This document shows, piece by piece, positions 15,691-23,121 of a stretch of 64,000 nt of DNA. This stretch comes from a virus, in the IMG/VR virus record IMGVR_UViG_3300005747_000263, positions 1 through 64,000 of that record; one strand, written 5' to 3'. Every line of letters begins with the position of its first letter. Positions within the stretch are counted from its first letter, which is position 1. Under the pieces are notes generated by a model that was not told the origin of the DNA, made no database searches, and worked only from the letters and a program-made list of their open reading frames with translations. The position numbers and the translations under genes are program-made.

Positions 15691-15730
15691 GGAGTAATTA
15701 CCTTAGACTTTAGTCACAGGGAGTAATTAC
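15691..15730 (-). repeat. two TAATTAC-dyad repeats, - orientation
   Basis: Two TAATTAC cores 29 bp apart (15695 and 15724). Read on the - strand, the unit is TAATTACTCCCTGTG followed by the dyad GACTAAAGTC and TAAGG. It matches the 28-bp unit at 19421-19560, whose dyad is GTCTAAAGAC, with the inner pair switched from T-A to A-T. Confidence 0.65.
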
Positions 15731-15918
15731 TATTGTTGGGATGAGGGTTTTTGGGTTAAACACCGAAAACCTCAGAATCGCTTTCTAAGGCACTTTCTTT
15801 ACCCAAAAGGTAAGGATATACCACTATGTGCGGTAAAGTGTCTAAAAAGGCCGTTTCTGGGCTTCTGAGAGCATTTTAGAGTAAGGGGGATAAGGTAAGA
15901 TTGCACTAATGCGCTGTT
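15731..15918. other. non-coding region between repeats and the 336-aa gene
   Basis: No gene seen. At 15771-15793 it carries CTCAGAATCGCTTTCTAAGG, a copy of the recurring intergenic motif. It is the 3' flank of the 336-residue gene. Confidence 0.35.
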
Positions 15919-16929
15919 TTAGTCCTTTTTGGCCGCGATTTGAACGTATTTTTGGACCGGAGCCTTCTTGGAAAGAAGTTTAGTCAAGTCTGTCTTAGGC
16001 AGACTAACACTTTCTCCTTCGGGAAGGTTTCCAATTGTTGGAATACGTCCATCAGCAGTCTTGAACACTTTACTGTTCTTCCGAGGACCATAAACATCAT
16101 AACTCATGCGGTTGAAAAGAGACTTAACCTCTTTCTTGGCAAGATGACTAACAGCCTTACTGTTGTAATCATCTTCTTCAATGTGCTTAATCATATTATC
16201 AATGACCAAGCCATTAAAGACAGGTAGATTCGTTTGGACCCCGTTAATAACAGCATTACAGTACCGGAGTTTATTGGCATAATTCAAGAAGTCTGCCTTA
16301 TCCATGTCTTTCAAGTTGGCAGGGAAATAACCATCTTTAATGGCTTTCTCCATTGTAAGTCCCAAAACATGATGGGCCACCAAGTCAAGAATCTTAGACA
16401 CGAAGTAAGGCGAATAGTGACTTACACCGAGTCCGGCACCGTAAAGTTCTTTGTTCCCTGGAGCGTCTGTAAGAGAAGAAGCCCAGGTCACGCCGTGAAT
16501 CGTATTAAAACGAACGTTGGCGTGTAAATCGCGCTTAGCGACACGGACATTGGACTTAACAGACTTATAGCCGGTTTCATCCTTAAACTTAGACAAGAAG
16601 CGCTTCTTAGCGACATAATCGCTAACAGTCTCGATGACCATGTTTTTCTTATCCATGACACCCGCCTTGATTTCTTCAATAACTTTCAGGTTTTGAGCCA
16701 TCAAGTAAGAAGCACAAAGGACCACAGCGTTTTCATACAACCTTTTCAGCGAGGCCGCACTTTGTTGCAGTTTTCCGGCGCTGGTGATTTTAATCTTAGG
16801 TTTGGATTGCTCCACCCAAAGATTAACATCTTTTTCGTGCGCCTTGTTCAGTTCAGCAAAAATGCGAGCATCGCGTGTGTTTTTGACATTAACCTTGTCG
16901 GTAATGTTCTTAAGTTTGTCGTTTTGCAT
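15919..16929 (-). CDS. hypothetical protein, 336 aa
   Basis: Not recognised. A Lys-rich, largely helical soluble protein with no membrane segment. Blocks that might be diagnostic are SLTDAPGNKELYGAGLGVSH (about residues 150-169) and NRMSYDVYGPRKNSKVFKTA (about 272-291). The ATG has a strong AAGGAG site. A 14-bp sequence, CTCCCCGTATARTT, occurs inverted on both sides of the gene. It stands alone amid non-coding sequence with its own leader hairpin, so it is probably a separately controlled, perhaps highly expressed early gene. Confidence 0.8.
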   Translation of the reverse strand: MQNDKLKNITDKVNVKNTRDARIFAELNKAHEKDVNLWVEQSKPKIKITSAGKLQQSAASLKRLYENAVVLCASYLMAQNLKVIEEIKAGVMDKKNMVIETVSDYVAKKRFLSKFKDETGYKSVKSNVRVAKRDLHANVRFNTIHGVTWASSLTDAPGNKELYGAGLGVSHYSPYFVSKILDLVAHHVLGLTMEKAIKDGYFPANLKDMDKADFLNYANKLRYCNAVINGVQTNLPVFNGLVIDNMIKHIEEDDYNSKAVSHLAKKEVKSLFNRMSYDVYGPRKNSKVFKTADGRIPTIGNLPEGESVSLPKTDLTKLLSKKAPVQKYVQIAAKKD

Positions 16930-17222
16930 AATCTAATCTCCTTATTTTTGGTAGAGATTTGAATTAAACTATACGGGGAGCGTATCAATCATAAGCACCT
17001 ATTCGCGCCCAAAATGCGTTATTGTGCTTATGGTGGGGGAGGGTAAGGTATAAAGGTTAAGGTTGGGCCATCGCGTAAAGCGGAATACCTGCGGCGCGTC
17101 CTGCGCTTATTCGTCTTAATATGGAGTATACCTTGCAACTAGATAAGGCTGTCGATGTCTAATCCGCTTACCCAGAATCGCCGCCGATAACCCGAATAAC
17201 CCAATTTCGCGGCCCATATGAG
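16930..17222 (-). promoter_or_regulatory. leader and possible promoter of the 336-aa gene
   Basis: On the - strand CTCCCCGTATAGTTTAATTC (16961-16980) gives a TATA-like element about 35 bases before the ATG. Upstream is a hairpin with 9-bp arms CATAAGCAC (16990-16998) and GTGCTTATG (17024-17032). A GC-rich segment with CCCAGAATCGCC near 17170 is another copy of the intergenic motif. No gene seen here. Confidence 0.4.
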
Positions 17223-17306
17223 TAATTACTCCTGGTATATACTAATATAATACTATACACATACAGTATACACTAACATAATTACTCCCGTGTCCGTATA
17301 CTAATC
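17223..17306 (+). repeat. TAATTAC-dyad repeats on a 28-bp grid
   Basis: TAATTACTCC starts at 17223 and again at 17279, exactly 56 bp (two 28-bp units) apart. Each is followed by a short dyad (GTATATAC in the first, GTATAC in the second) and CTAA. The unit between them is degenerate (TACTATACACATACAGTATA). Same plan as the array at 19421-19560. Confidence 0.6.
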
Positions 17307-17558
17307 AATATAATACTATACAATAAGTAATTATACATAATCAAAGTATACCTGTAATATATATAATTATACATAAGAAATAATTAACTTTGATTGGGGT
17401 AATTATACGCGAATCGACAGGTATAATTGACTTTTGAGGTAAATTTAGCACCACAAAGACATACTTATGTCCACCCCCCAAGACAATTACTCCTTACCCC
17501 CCAAGGTAATTTCTCCTTATCTGTCCCTCCAATCCAAGATAATTTATTCTTACTCGGA
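17307..17558. other. AT-rich non-coding region with further TAATTAC-like sites
   Basis: No gene seen. Rich in TATAC and ATTATAC strings (GTATACC, AATTATACATAA twice). From 17484 three AATTACTCC or AATTTCTCC-like boxes follow at roughly 20-30 bp steps, each with CTTA after it. It may bind a protein or hold promoters. Confidence 0.35.
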
Positions 17559-17605
17559 GTAAAGTTTAAAAAACTTTACGACTCGCAAAGATTTTTAATC
17601 TTTGC
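17559..17605. repeat. two adjacent 21-nt hairpins with covarying pairs
   Basis: GTAAAGTTT-AAA-AAACTTTAC (17559-17579) and GCAAAGATT-TTT-AATCTTTGC (17585-17605) are perfect 9-bp stems with 3-nt loops. They share a pattern, and the two places where they differ within the stem (second and seventh base pairs) change on both arms, keeping pairing. The loops AAA and TTT are complementary. Confidence 0.75.
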
Positions 17606-17880
17606 TCGATACGAGTTAGGAGTAATTACCTTTGCTCGGCGACTCTATTGTATTAATAATAAATTTTGGGGCAAGAGTAATTACCTTTGCTCGGCAGGGT
17701 GTATTTAAGATAAATAAGCGCTACTCGGCAGGAGGGTATTTAATTTAAATAATGAATCCCCAAGCAAAAGTAATTACCTTACCCCCCTAAGGGGGCAGGA
17801 AGTTTTATGATTAAATGACCGAATTGGTCGGTCAGGAGGAATTACCTTTGGTTCAGACGGTCAGAATCGCCGTCTAAGCC
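17606..17880 (+). repeat. dispersed repeats AGTAATTACCTTTGCTCGGC and relatives
   Basis: AGTAATTACCTTTGCTCGGC occurs at 17621-17640 and again from 17676. Partial copies are AAGTAATTACCTTA at 17769 and GGAATTACCTTTGG near 17838, with CTCGGCAGG and GGTATTTAA pieces between. A further relative is at 19571 (GGTAATTATCTTTGCTTGG). A hairpin GACGG/CCGTC lies near 17857-17875 next to TCAGAATCGCCGTCTAAG. No gene is seen in this stretch. Confidence 0.55.
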
Positions 17881-18212
17881 ACTTCGAGCCTTCAACCCTC
17901 CACGGGATAGCCACCGTGCCGTCGAAGGCCACACGAGGCGCTTTAGGGCCTTTACGTTGTACTCGCCCCGCAAGAGTTAATCGAAATACTCTCTACTCGC
18001 CGGGGATAAGGTATTTATAATATATCGGGCGGATTTTTTAAAAAAAATAAATTTAAAATTTATTATAAAAAAAATAAATTTTCACATCGTAAGTAAAATA
18101 AATAAATCCTGATACCAAAAAAATTTAACCAATAAAATTTATTGGTTAAGAATAATAGATAGGGGGTCGGCCATGGGATCCCATGGGGAAAAGAAGAAGG
18201 GGGAAAATGGGC
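17881..18212. other. non-coding region with AT-rich tract and palindromes
   Basis: The first part is mixed sequence. From about 18027 to 18150 it is nearly pure A and T, ending in a perfect 12-bp inverted repeat with a 1-base centre at 18125-18149 (TTAACCAATAAA and its complement). At 18171-18186 is the perfect palindrome CCATGGGATCCCATGG, after which the DNA turns GC-rich. It could be a DNA-unwinding element or a junction. Confidence 0.5.
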
Positions 18213-18386
18213 CTAAGATTCTTCAAAGGTCCCTTGGACCGACAGTTCCCCGCCACACCACTTGACGCCGTAGGCGAAGCGGTGGCGGTGGAACCGCCGG
18301 CCGCCGGGATTCTGAGCCGCGCCAGACAAGACGGGTACGGAAGGATGGAGGTTGCACGTTGCGACGGTTGTCATTTGGGCCGCCAT
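18213..18386 (-). CDS. GC-rich small protein, 57 aa
   Basis: Starts MAAQMTTVATCNLHP and ends in GVKWCGGELSVQGTFEES. A basic His-rich middle (GGRRFHRHRFAYG) with two Cys suggests metal or nucleic-acid binding, unproven. The ATG lies one base after the upstream stop with a GGAAGGG site, and the gene shares the high GC of the two genes upstream. An ORF on the other strand here looks like a shadow. Confidence 0.6.
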   Translation of the reverse strand: MAAQMTTVATCNLHPSVPVLSGAAQNPGGRRFHRHRFAYGVKWCGGELSVQGTFEES

Positions 18387-18387
18387 T

Positions 18388-18753
18388 TTACACAACCCTT
18401 CCGTCGTCAAGAAGGAGCCCGCAACGGATAGAATCGGTAGGAACCGATACCCATCCATCGGTCGTCACACTTCGCACTTCAACCCATCCCTTAACGAAAG
18501 ATTCACCGGGACGGATGAACCCATAATCGGGATGAACCAAGGAGCCGGTACGACCGACCACTTGGGACAATTCAACACCCAAGTTGGCCAGTTGGTCCGG
18601 CACTTTTGCCGCTTCTTCCTGTGCCCACTTGATTTCGTCGCGCATGAGGGCGTAAACCTCCTTTTGGGTCAAGCCTTCTTGACGGGCAACCCACTTCAAT
18701 TCGTAGTGTTTGCGCAGTAGTTTGTAGATTTCGCGTTTGTGCATATTGTTCAA
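18388..18753 (-). CDS. hypothetical protein with helix-turn-helix-like N-terminus, 121 aa
   Basis: The N-terminal part (KREIYKLLRKHYELKWVA, RQEGLTQKEVYALM) has the spacing of a helix-turn-helix, so DNA binding is plausible. The second half is beta-rich with SLVHPDYGFIRPGESF. GC-rich like its neighbours. It sits near the divergence point between - and + genes, a fitting place for a regulator; this is inference. Confidence 0.65.
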   Translation of the reverse strand: MNNMHKREIYKLLRKHYELKWVARQEGLTQKEVYALMRDEIKWAQEEAAKVPDQLANLGVELSQVVGRTGSLVHPDYGFIRPGESFVKGWVEVRSVTTDGWVSVPTDSIRCGLLLDDGRVV

Positions 18754-18828
18754 ATCCTGGTCACCGCGCCTTTCCGCGCCTGTCGCGACCGTATGGAGGG
18801 AAGAAGGGGAAAAGGGACCGGAGTCGGT

Positions 18829-19170
18829 CTAAGCGTCCAAGGACAGGCTAAGGAGTGCGTAAGCCTGTTCCTTAGTGTGTCCAGCGTCTTGAAGGGCCGC
18901 GATAGCCACTTCGTGCTGAGCCGCTTTGCGGCTTTCAATGGCCGCTTCTTGAGCGCGGACAAACCGGCCCGCTTCTTCAATCCCGGCACCGAACGCTTCT
19001 TGGGCCGCCATGAGGAACACGTCTTGAGCCTGTTCCATCAAGTCGTTCGACTTGGAGTAGTCGGCCGCCTTGAAAGCGTCCGAAGCACGGCGAAGAAGGC
19101 CCTTGGCGGTTTCAACAGCCGTGTTTAGGCCGGAGGCGGTGGTTTGTTGTGGTGGTTGGTATTTTGCCAT
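18829..19170 (-). CDS. hypothetical Ala-rich helical protein, 113 aa
   Basis: Not recognised. After a Gln-rich start (MAKYQPPQQTTASG) it is one long Ala/Glu/Lys helical domain, with two similar-looking helical pairs (FKAADYSKSNDLMEQAQDV and AAIESRKAAQHEVAIAAL), likely a helical bundle. GC-rich. First - strand gene left of the repeat arrays. Confidence 0.7.
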   Translation of the reverse strand: MAKYQPPQQTTASGLNTAVETAKGLLRRASDAFKAADYSKSNDLMEQAQDVFLMAAQEAFGAGIEEAGRFVRAQEAAIESRKAAQHEVAIAALQDAGHTKEQAYALLSLSLDA

Positions 19171-19272
19171 TTTTGGTTATCCCGCCGGACCGGGTCCCGC
19201 CCAGTTCGACAAAGAAGCCATTATCGCCGATAGTATATAACCCTATACGGTAAGCCCAATACGTCCAGATTT
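19171..19272. promoter_or_regulatory. upstream region of the divergent - strand genes
   Basis: GC-rich non-coding sequence before the 113-residue gene, with AGTATATAACCCTATACGG near 19232-19250 that may contain a TATA-like promoter. No gene seen. Confidence 0.3.
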
Positions 19273-19332
19273 CAGTATGGTGCAGTAAGAATCAGCACCA
19301 TTCAGTACCATGCAGAACCATGCAGTATGGGA
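19273..19332 (+). repeat. six 10-bp phased CAG repeats
   Basis: CAG begins at 19273, 19283, 19293, 19303, 19313 and 19323. The decamers are CAGTATGGTG, CAGTAAGAAT, CAGCACCATT, CAGTACCATG, CAGAACCATG and CAGTATGGGA. One helical turn of spacing places the same face of DNA outward six times, as expected for cooperative protein binding or bending. Confidence 0.75.
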
Positions 19333-19420
19333 ACCCGTCACTCTGAATCGCCGGACCCGGCGCCGCCGTGGTAAGGTCCATATGCGCCGTCGGGAAAATT
19401 GGAATTTTTTTAGAATCAAA
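19333..19420. other. spacer between the two repeat arrays
   Basis: It holds CTCTGAATCGCCGGACC, a copy of the intergenic motif, followed by the GC hairpin GGACCCGGCGCC and then an A/T-rich run (GGAATTTTTTTAGAATCAAA) just before the 28-bp array. No gene seen. Confidence 0.4.
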
Positions 19421-19560
19421 TAATTACTCCTGTATCTAAAGATAGAGATAATTACCCCTGTGTCCAGGGACTAAGATAATTACTCCTGTGTCTAAAGACT
19501 AAGTTAATTACCCCTATGTCCTAGGACGAAGTTAATTACTTCTGTGTCCAGTGTTGGTGG
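19421..19560 (+). repeat. five 28-bp tandem repeats with internal dyads
   Basis: TAATTAC starts at 19421, 19449, 19477, 19505 and 19533, exactly 28 bp apart. The first half of each unit is TAATTACYCCTGTGTC or close. The second half completes a dyad whose arms differ but still pair: TATCT/AGATA, GTCC/GGAC, GTCT/AGAC, GTCC/GGAC; the fifth is broken. TAAG or GAAG follows. Best read as iterons or operators in front of the late genes. Confidence 0.85.
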
Positions 19561-19664
19561 TAATTTTTCCCGCTCGATGGGTAATTATCTTTGCTTGGTG
19601 ATGGGTTTAACGTATTTAAGTGAAGGCTTGGTTTTTGATTCACGATTATTTTTATTGGTAATTT
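19561..19664 (+). promoter_or_regulatory. upstream region of the late operon
   Basis: Follows the 28-bp array and carries one more related box (GGTAATTATCTTTGCTTGG at 19570). It leads into the first + strand gene, so the late promoter is probably here or within the array. No clear ribosome-binding site precedes the ATG at 19665. Confidence 0.35.
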
Positions 19665-20024
19665 ATGGAACTTAAGAAGGTTAGTCTTGGGGGGCACATT
19701 TTGTGTCCGGCGTTTTCGTTTAGCGGGGAGGGTGCTTTGCGGTGCGCGGCGAATTTGGCGCGGTCGTATGGGATTGTTGTTCCTGAGTTTGTTTGTGCGG
19801 ATGGTGCTGTCCTTGATTTGTTTTGTGATGGCGAGTTTTTGGTGTTGAATTTTTTGTCGGGGGAGCAATTAATTTTTGGTGACTTAATTTTTGGTCACGA
19901 GTTTAATGGTGATTTGAATAGGAACATTGATGTTTACTCTTTACTTTTTGGGTCGGGTTTGGCTTTTTCTTTTCTTGATGAGTGTTATGTTTGCGGTGAG
20001 GTTAGGGGGAGGCATTTTAAGTGA
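19665..20024 (+). CDS. hypothetical protein, 119 aa, first late gene
   Basis: Not recognised. Beta-rich with several Cys (CADGAVLDLFCDGEFLVL; DECYVCGEVRG at the end, a CxxC). Its stop overlaps the GTG of the next gene. Position at the head of the packaging operon suggests a terminase accessory or regulator. Confidence 0.65.
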   Translation: MELKKVSLGGHILCPAFSFSGEGALRCAANLARSYGIVVPEFVCADGAVLDLFCDGEFLVLNFLSGEQLIFGDLIFGHEFNGDLNRNIDVYSLLFGSGLAFSFLDECYVCGEVRGRHFK

Positions 20025-20350
20025 TACTGGATTATAAGCGTGAGTCTTTGATGGCTTTTATTACGTCGGCGATTGGTTCTGCTAAGGTGGAGCGGATGTG
20101 GCCGCGCGTGGACCGGCTCGTGATTATGTGGCAGCAATGTAATGAGTTGTCGGGTTGGTTGGAGGAGAACGTGGATTTGATTGGTTCTAAGGAGTATAAG
20201 GAGAACGTGACTTCTTTGAATGCGTTGCTTCAGAATACGCGGAACTTGGAGAATGACCTCGCGGTGTTTGAGGAGCGGCGCGCTGGGGTGGATGATTCGG
20301 CGGATTTACTTTCTTCGTTGGGTCTCGGTAGTGGTAAGAAGGAGGTTTAA
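20021..20350 (+). CDS. hypothetical helical protein, possible small terminase
   Basis: It starts with GTG overlapping the previous stop (GTGA), with a strong GGGGGAGG site. Mostly helical (residues 20-90), with a coiled-coil-like segment ending ENDLAVFEERR. Small terminase subunits are short helical oligomers encoded just before the large subunit, so this gene or the next is the best candidate. No direct motif. Confidence 0.65.
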   Translation: MILDYKRESLMAFITSAIGSAKVERMWPRVDRLVIMWQQCNELSGWLEENVDLIGSKEYKENVTSLNALLQNTRNLENDLAVFEERRAGVDDSADLLSSLGLGSGKKEV

Positions 20351-20351
20351 T

Positions 20352-20624
20352 ATGGATAATAATGAGATTAGGTTTACATTGTCAGATAAGCAACGAGAAT
20401 TGTTAGAAATGCATTTTGGTCCTGAGTATGGATTAATGCTTAGTGATAGAGTATTACATTTATTGACGGATATTCTTGTACAGAAGAGTAAGCAAGTTAC
20501 TTATCCTTCGGACCCACGGGTTTTTGATTTCGAGAAATCAAGGGATGGAACGAGCCCTATGGTTAATCCTTGGGATTGGACTATTACTTGCAATCAAGAA
20601 ATTCCAATGACTAGTATTTGTTAG
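20352..20624 (+). CDS. hypothetical protein, 90 aa
   Basis: Starts at the ATG at 20352 after an AAGGAGG site. Reads MDNNEIRFTLSDKQRELLEM, then a helical core and a Trp/Pro-containing tail. Not recognised. Alternative candidate for a small terminase or another packaging factor. Confidence 0.65.
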   Translation: MDNNEIRFTLSDKQRELLEMHFGPEYGLMLSDRVLHLLTDILVQKSKQVTYPSDPRVFDFEKSRDGTSPMVNPWDWTITCNQEIPMTSIC

Positions 20625-20633
20625 GTGCAATGA

Positions 20634-22469
20634 GTGGGTGGTAAGTTGTATGCGGCGGTTCATGATGGCTTCATGTTTGCGAGGCAAGTCAGCGATGCAC
20701 TTCATAAACTGGATGCCGTTAATGATGTAACCATGAAGGGGCGCATTAATCGCCTCAAGTTTTTGAATGAGTTGCCCGTCGAAGTTAGGGAGGCGCTCCC
20801 TAGCGATGTGCAGCTTGGTTTGGAATTGAATCCTGACTTGGATACGATGTTCCTTCACCCGGAGGACCCCATGCGGGGCATTGTCGTGTCTTTTGTGGCG
20901 CGATACATTGGTAATCCGTGGAGTAACACGGAAGCGTTTGAACTGAATGACCTTCAATTAAAGATTCTTGTTTATGCACTTAGCAGTCGTTCCCTTGGTG
21001 TGCTTGCCCCCCGTGGTGTCGGAAAGTCAGTTGCTCTTGCACTCGCTGCCCTCATTTGGTGTTTCTTCTGTGCCATTGGGGAAGACGCGTTCATTATTGC
21101 TCCTACCACGAATCAAACCGACAAAGTGTTTGCATACATTACCGACTTTATTAAAGTCGGAAAGAATAACTTCTTAATGGATGGGGACCCTAACATTGGG
21201 TACGAGGGCATTGGTAGTATTCGTTTTGGTCAGAAACCCATGATTCACTGGCGACAGGGGTCGAGGTTGAGACCGGCGTGTGCTTCGCGCAACAATAAGG
21301 GTGAGACGATACGGGGGCAGCAGCCTACGTTTGCGTTGCTGGATGAATCCAGTTACATTCTCGATGACATTTACACGAAGACGTTGAAGAGCGGTTTGGT
21401 TAGTAATCGGAGCGACCACGAGATTCCAATCATTGAATCTGGGACGCCTGACGCGAAGAATCACTTCTACGACTTGTTCCATAACCCGAAGATGTACAAG
21501 GAGTACATGAAGATTCACTTCGATTACGAGGACGGGATTAGGGCGGGGCGGTATACCCGCGAGAACATTGAGAAGATTATTAACGAGACTCCCGGCGGGA
21601 AGGAATCCATTGAGTTCCAATCGGAGTACATGTGTAAGTTCCCAGAGGGTGCCATGTCGTTCTTTAAGAATCTCGAATACACTTTTAGCGGGGAACACAT
21701 TGAGTCGGCACCCCTACCCGGGGTAACATACGTTGCTGGTCTCGACTTGGGTCAGAAGCAGGACAGTACCGTGTTAACTATTGGTCGGTATAGTATTGAG
21801 GATGATGGGGACCACATTGATGTGGTTTATATTCTCGAATTGAATCCGGTTCAAGAATTGACGTATCCTCAACAGTATGCATTGATTTGTGATGAATTGA
21901 ATCGGTGGCGGGTTCAGTCGTGCTGGGTTGACTTTACTGGACCCGGTATTCCCATTTATCAGTCATTGGAGACACTGGTTAGGTCTAGTTGTCCTACCGT
22001 GACGTTTATTCCTTTCAGTTTCCAGTCGAATACTAAGTATCCGAACTTCGAGAAACTGCGTTTGTACTTGCAGAATCGTCCTACGCCGCGCATCCGGTAC
22101 CCGAAACTGGATGATAATCGCGTGATGAATCACCCTAAGTTTAAGGAATTCCAGAAAGCGAAGGGTGAATTCGTGGATATTGTTCAGAAGCGCACGAATA
22201 GTGCGAATGAAAAGAACAAGTGGAAGGTTGAGCCGGCGCGTTCCCGTGGTCACGACGACTACGTAGCGAGTTGCATCTGCCTTTGTCAGGCGATTAATGA
22301 GTCGTATTCTGGTGGCGGAGTGGCAAATGCTGTCGAAAAACAGCGCAATGTTGCACAAAGAAAGGTTTCAAGTGCCTCTGCGACGACGGCCGGGCGCGCT
22401 TTAGGCATCCGAGGAGGCAATAGTATAAATAGGGGAAGAGGGCATAGTAATATATGGAGGAAAGTATAA
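20634..22469 (+). CDS. terL: terminase large subunit
   Basis: This is the ATP-driven DNA packaging motor and nuclease. Walker A APRGVGKS is at residues 125-132, Walker B FALLDESS at 233-240 with catalytic Glu, and the coupling segment ESGTPDAKNHF follows near 268. The RNase H-type nuclease has AGLDLGQKQDS near 368-378 (metal Asp) and HDDYVAS near the end. At 611 aa it is of usual length, with a Ser/Arg/Gly-rich tail. The start is probably GTG at 20634: an ATG four bases earlier runs into a stop after four codons. Confidence 0.95.
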   Translation: MGGKLYAAVHDGFMFARQVSDALHKLDAVNDVTMKGRINRLKFLNELPVEVREALPSDVQLGLELNPDLDTMFLHPEDPMRGIVVSFVARYIGNPWSNTEAFELNDLQLKILVYALSSRSLGVLAPRGVGKSVALALAALIWCFFCAIGEDAFIIAPTTNQTDKVFAYITDFIKVGKNNFLMDGDPNIGYEGIGSIRFGQKPMIHWRQGSRLRPACASRNNKGETIRGQQPTFALLDESSYILDDIYTKTLKSGLVSNRSDHEIPIIESGTPDAKNHFYDLFHNPKMYKEYMKIHFDYEDGIRAGRYTRENIEKIINETPGGKESIEFQSEYMCKFPEGAMSFFKNLEYTFSGEHIESAPLPGVTYVAGLDLGQKQDSTVLTIGRYSIEDDGDHIDVVYILELNPVQELTYPQQYALICDELNRWRVQSCWVDFTGPGIPIYQSLETLVRSSCPTVTFIPFSFQSNTKYPNFEKLRLYLQNRPTPRIRYPKLDDNRVMNHPKFKEFQKAKGEFVDIVQKRTNSANEKNKWKVEPARSRGHDDYVASCICLCQAINESYSGGGVANAVEKQRNVAQRKVSSASATTAGRALGIRGGNSINRGRGHSNIWRKV

Positions 22470-22738
22470 TGCCCACTTACACTAAAACCCCGATGGACAC
22501 TTCATTCTTAGATGGAGTAGACCCAGAAGTTATCCACTTATATTACATCAACCGAGGCGTGTTCCTTGACGGAGCAATGGGACACATCCCATGGGCTTTG
22601 GTTGCAAACATTTACGGACCAACAAAATCCGTAATGAATGAATCAGAGGATGGTAGTAAAACCATCCGATATACAATTGATATTGACTGCGTTATTCCTG
22701 CCGAGGAGCCAGAGAATGTACCAGAAAATAAAGATTAA
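22469..22738 (+). CDS. hypothetical protein, 89 aa
   Basis: Begins MPTYTKTPMDTSFLDGVDPE; the ATG overlaps the terminase stop (TAATG) and has a GGAGG site. Acidic end (PAEEPENVPENKD). Not recognised; its place between terminase and portal suggests a head or packaging accessory. Confidence 0.7.
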   Translation: MPTYTKTPMDTSFLDGVDPEVIHLYYINRGVFLDGAMGHIPWALVANIYGPTKSVMNESEDGSKTIRYTIDIDCVIPAEEPENVPENKD

Positions 22739-22739
22739 T

Positions 22740-23081
22740 ATGTCCGATAAAGTAGAACCCAAGAAGTTAAAACCGCGCCATAGTAAATTGGTGTGTAAAG
22801 ATTGTAAAGAAGAATTCTATGGGTTTTGCAAGAGACATCGATGTAATGAATGCGATGTTGAATACAAGAAAGAATGGAGGCGGAATTATCACCGTAAAGA
22901 CATGTTCAAGCGAAGACAAGAAAAATACAACGAAAGAAGTTTCAGCGACATTGAATACCTGAAAGACAATTACATGGTCGGATTGGGTACTATTAAGTTC
23001 AGTGAATTCGACGGAGACTTCGAAAAAGAATGGCGTGTAATCCGTGCGATGGCACGGGGAATTATTACTCGGGACGAGTAG
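22740..23081 (+). CDS. zinc-finger or HNH-like basic protein, 113 aa
   Basis: Two Cys pairs, CKDC and CNEC, about 16 residues apart frame a basic segment (KEEFYGFCKRHR), followed by RRNYHRKDMFKRRQEKY. This looks like a zinc-bound DNA-binding or HNH-related fold, although the HNH catalytic motif is not clear. HNH proteins often sit next to terminase genes and aid packaging. The start is chosen just after the previous stop. Confidence 0.6.
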   Translation: MSDKVEPKKLKPRHSKLVCKDCKEEFYGFCKRHRCNECDVEYKKEWRRNYHRKDMFKRRQEKYNERSFSDIEYLKDNYMVGLGTIKFSEFDGDFEKEWRVIRAMARGIITRDE

Positions 23082-23121
23082 TTATACACGTTTAACATAA
23101 AAATGTGAGGATTAGGCATAG

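Noticed and set aside
18352-18720. 122-residue + strand frame
   Set aside because: Exactly antisense to a - strand gene with better composition and a start coupled to its neighbours.
19421-19560. CRISPR array
   Set aside because: Repeats are directly adjacent with no unique spacers, and no cas genes are present; iteron or operator repeats fit better.
20630-20644. ATG start for the terminase at 20630
   Set aside because: That frame stops after four codons. The GTG at 20634 is in the terminase frame and is preceded by AGGTG.
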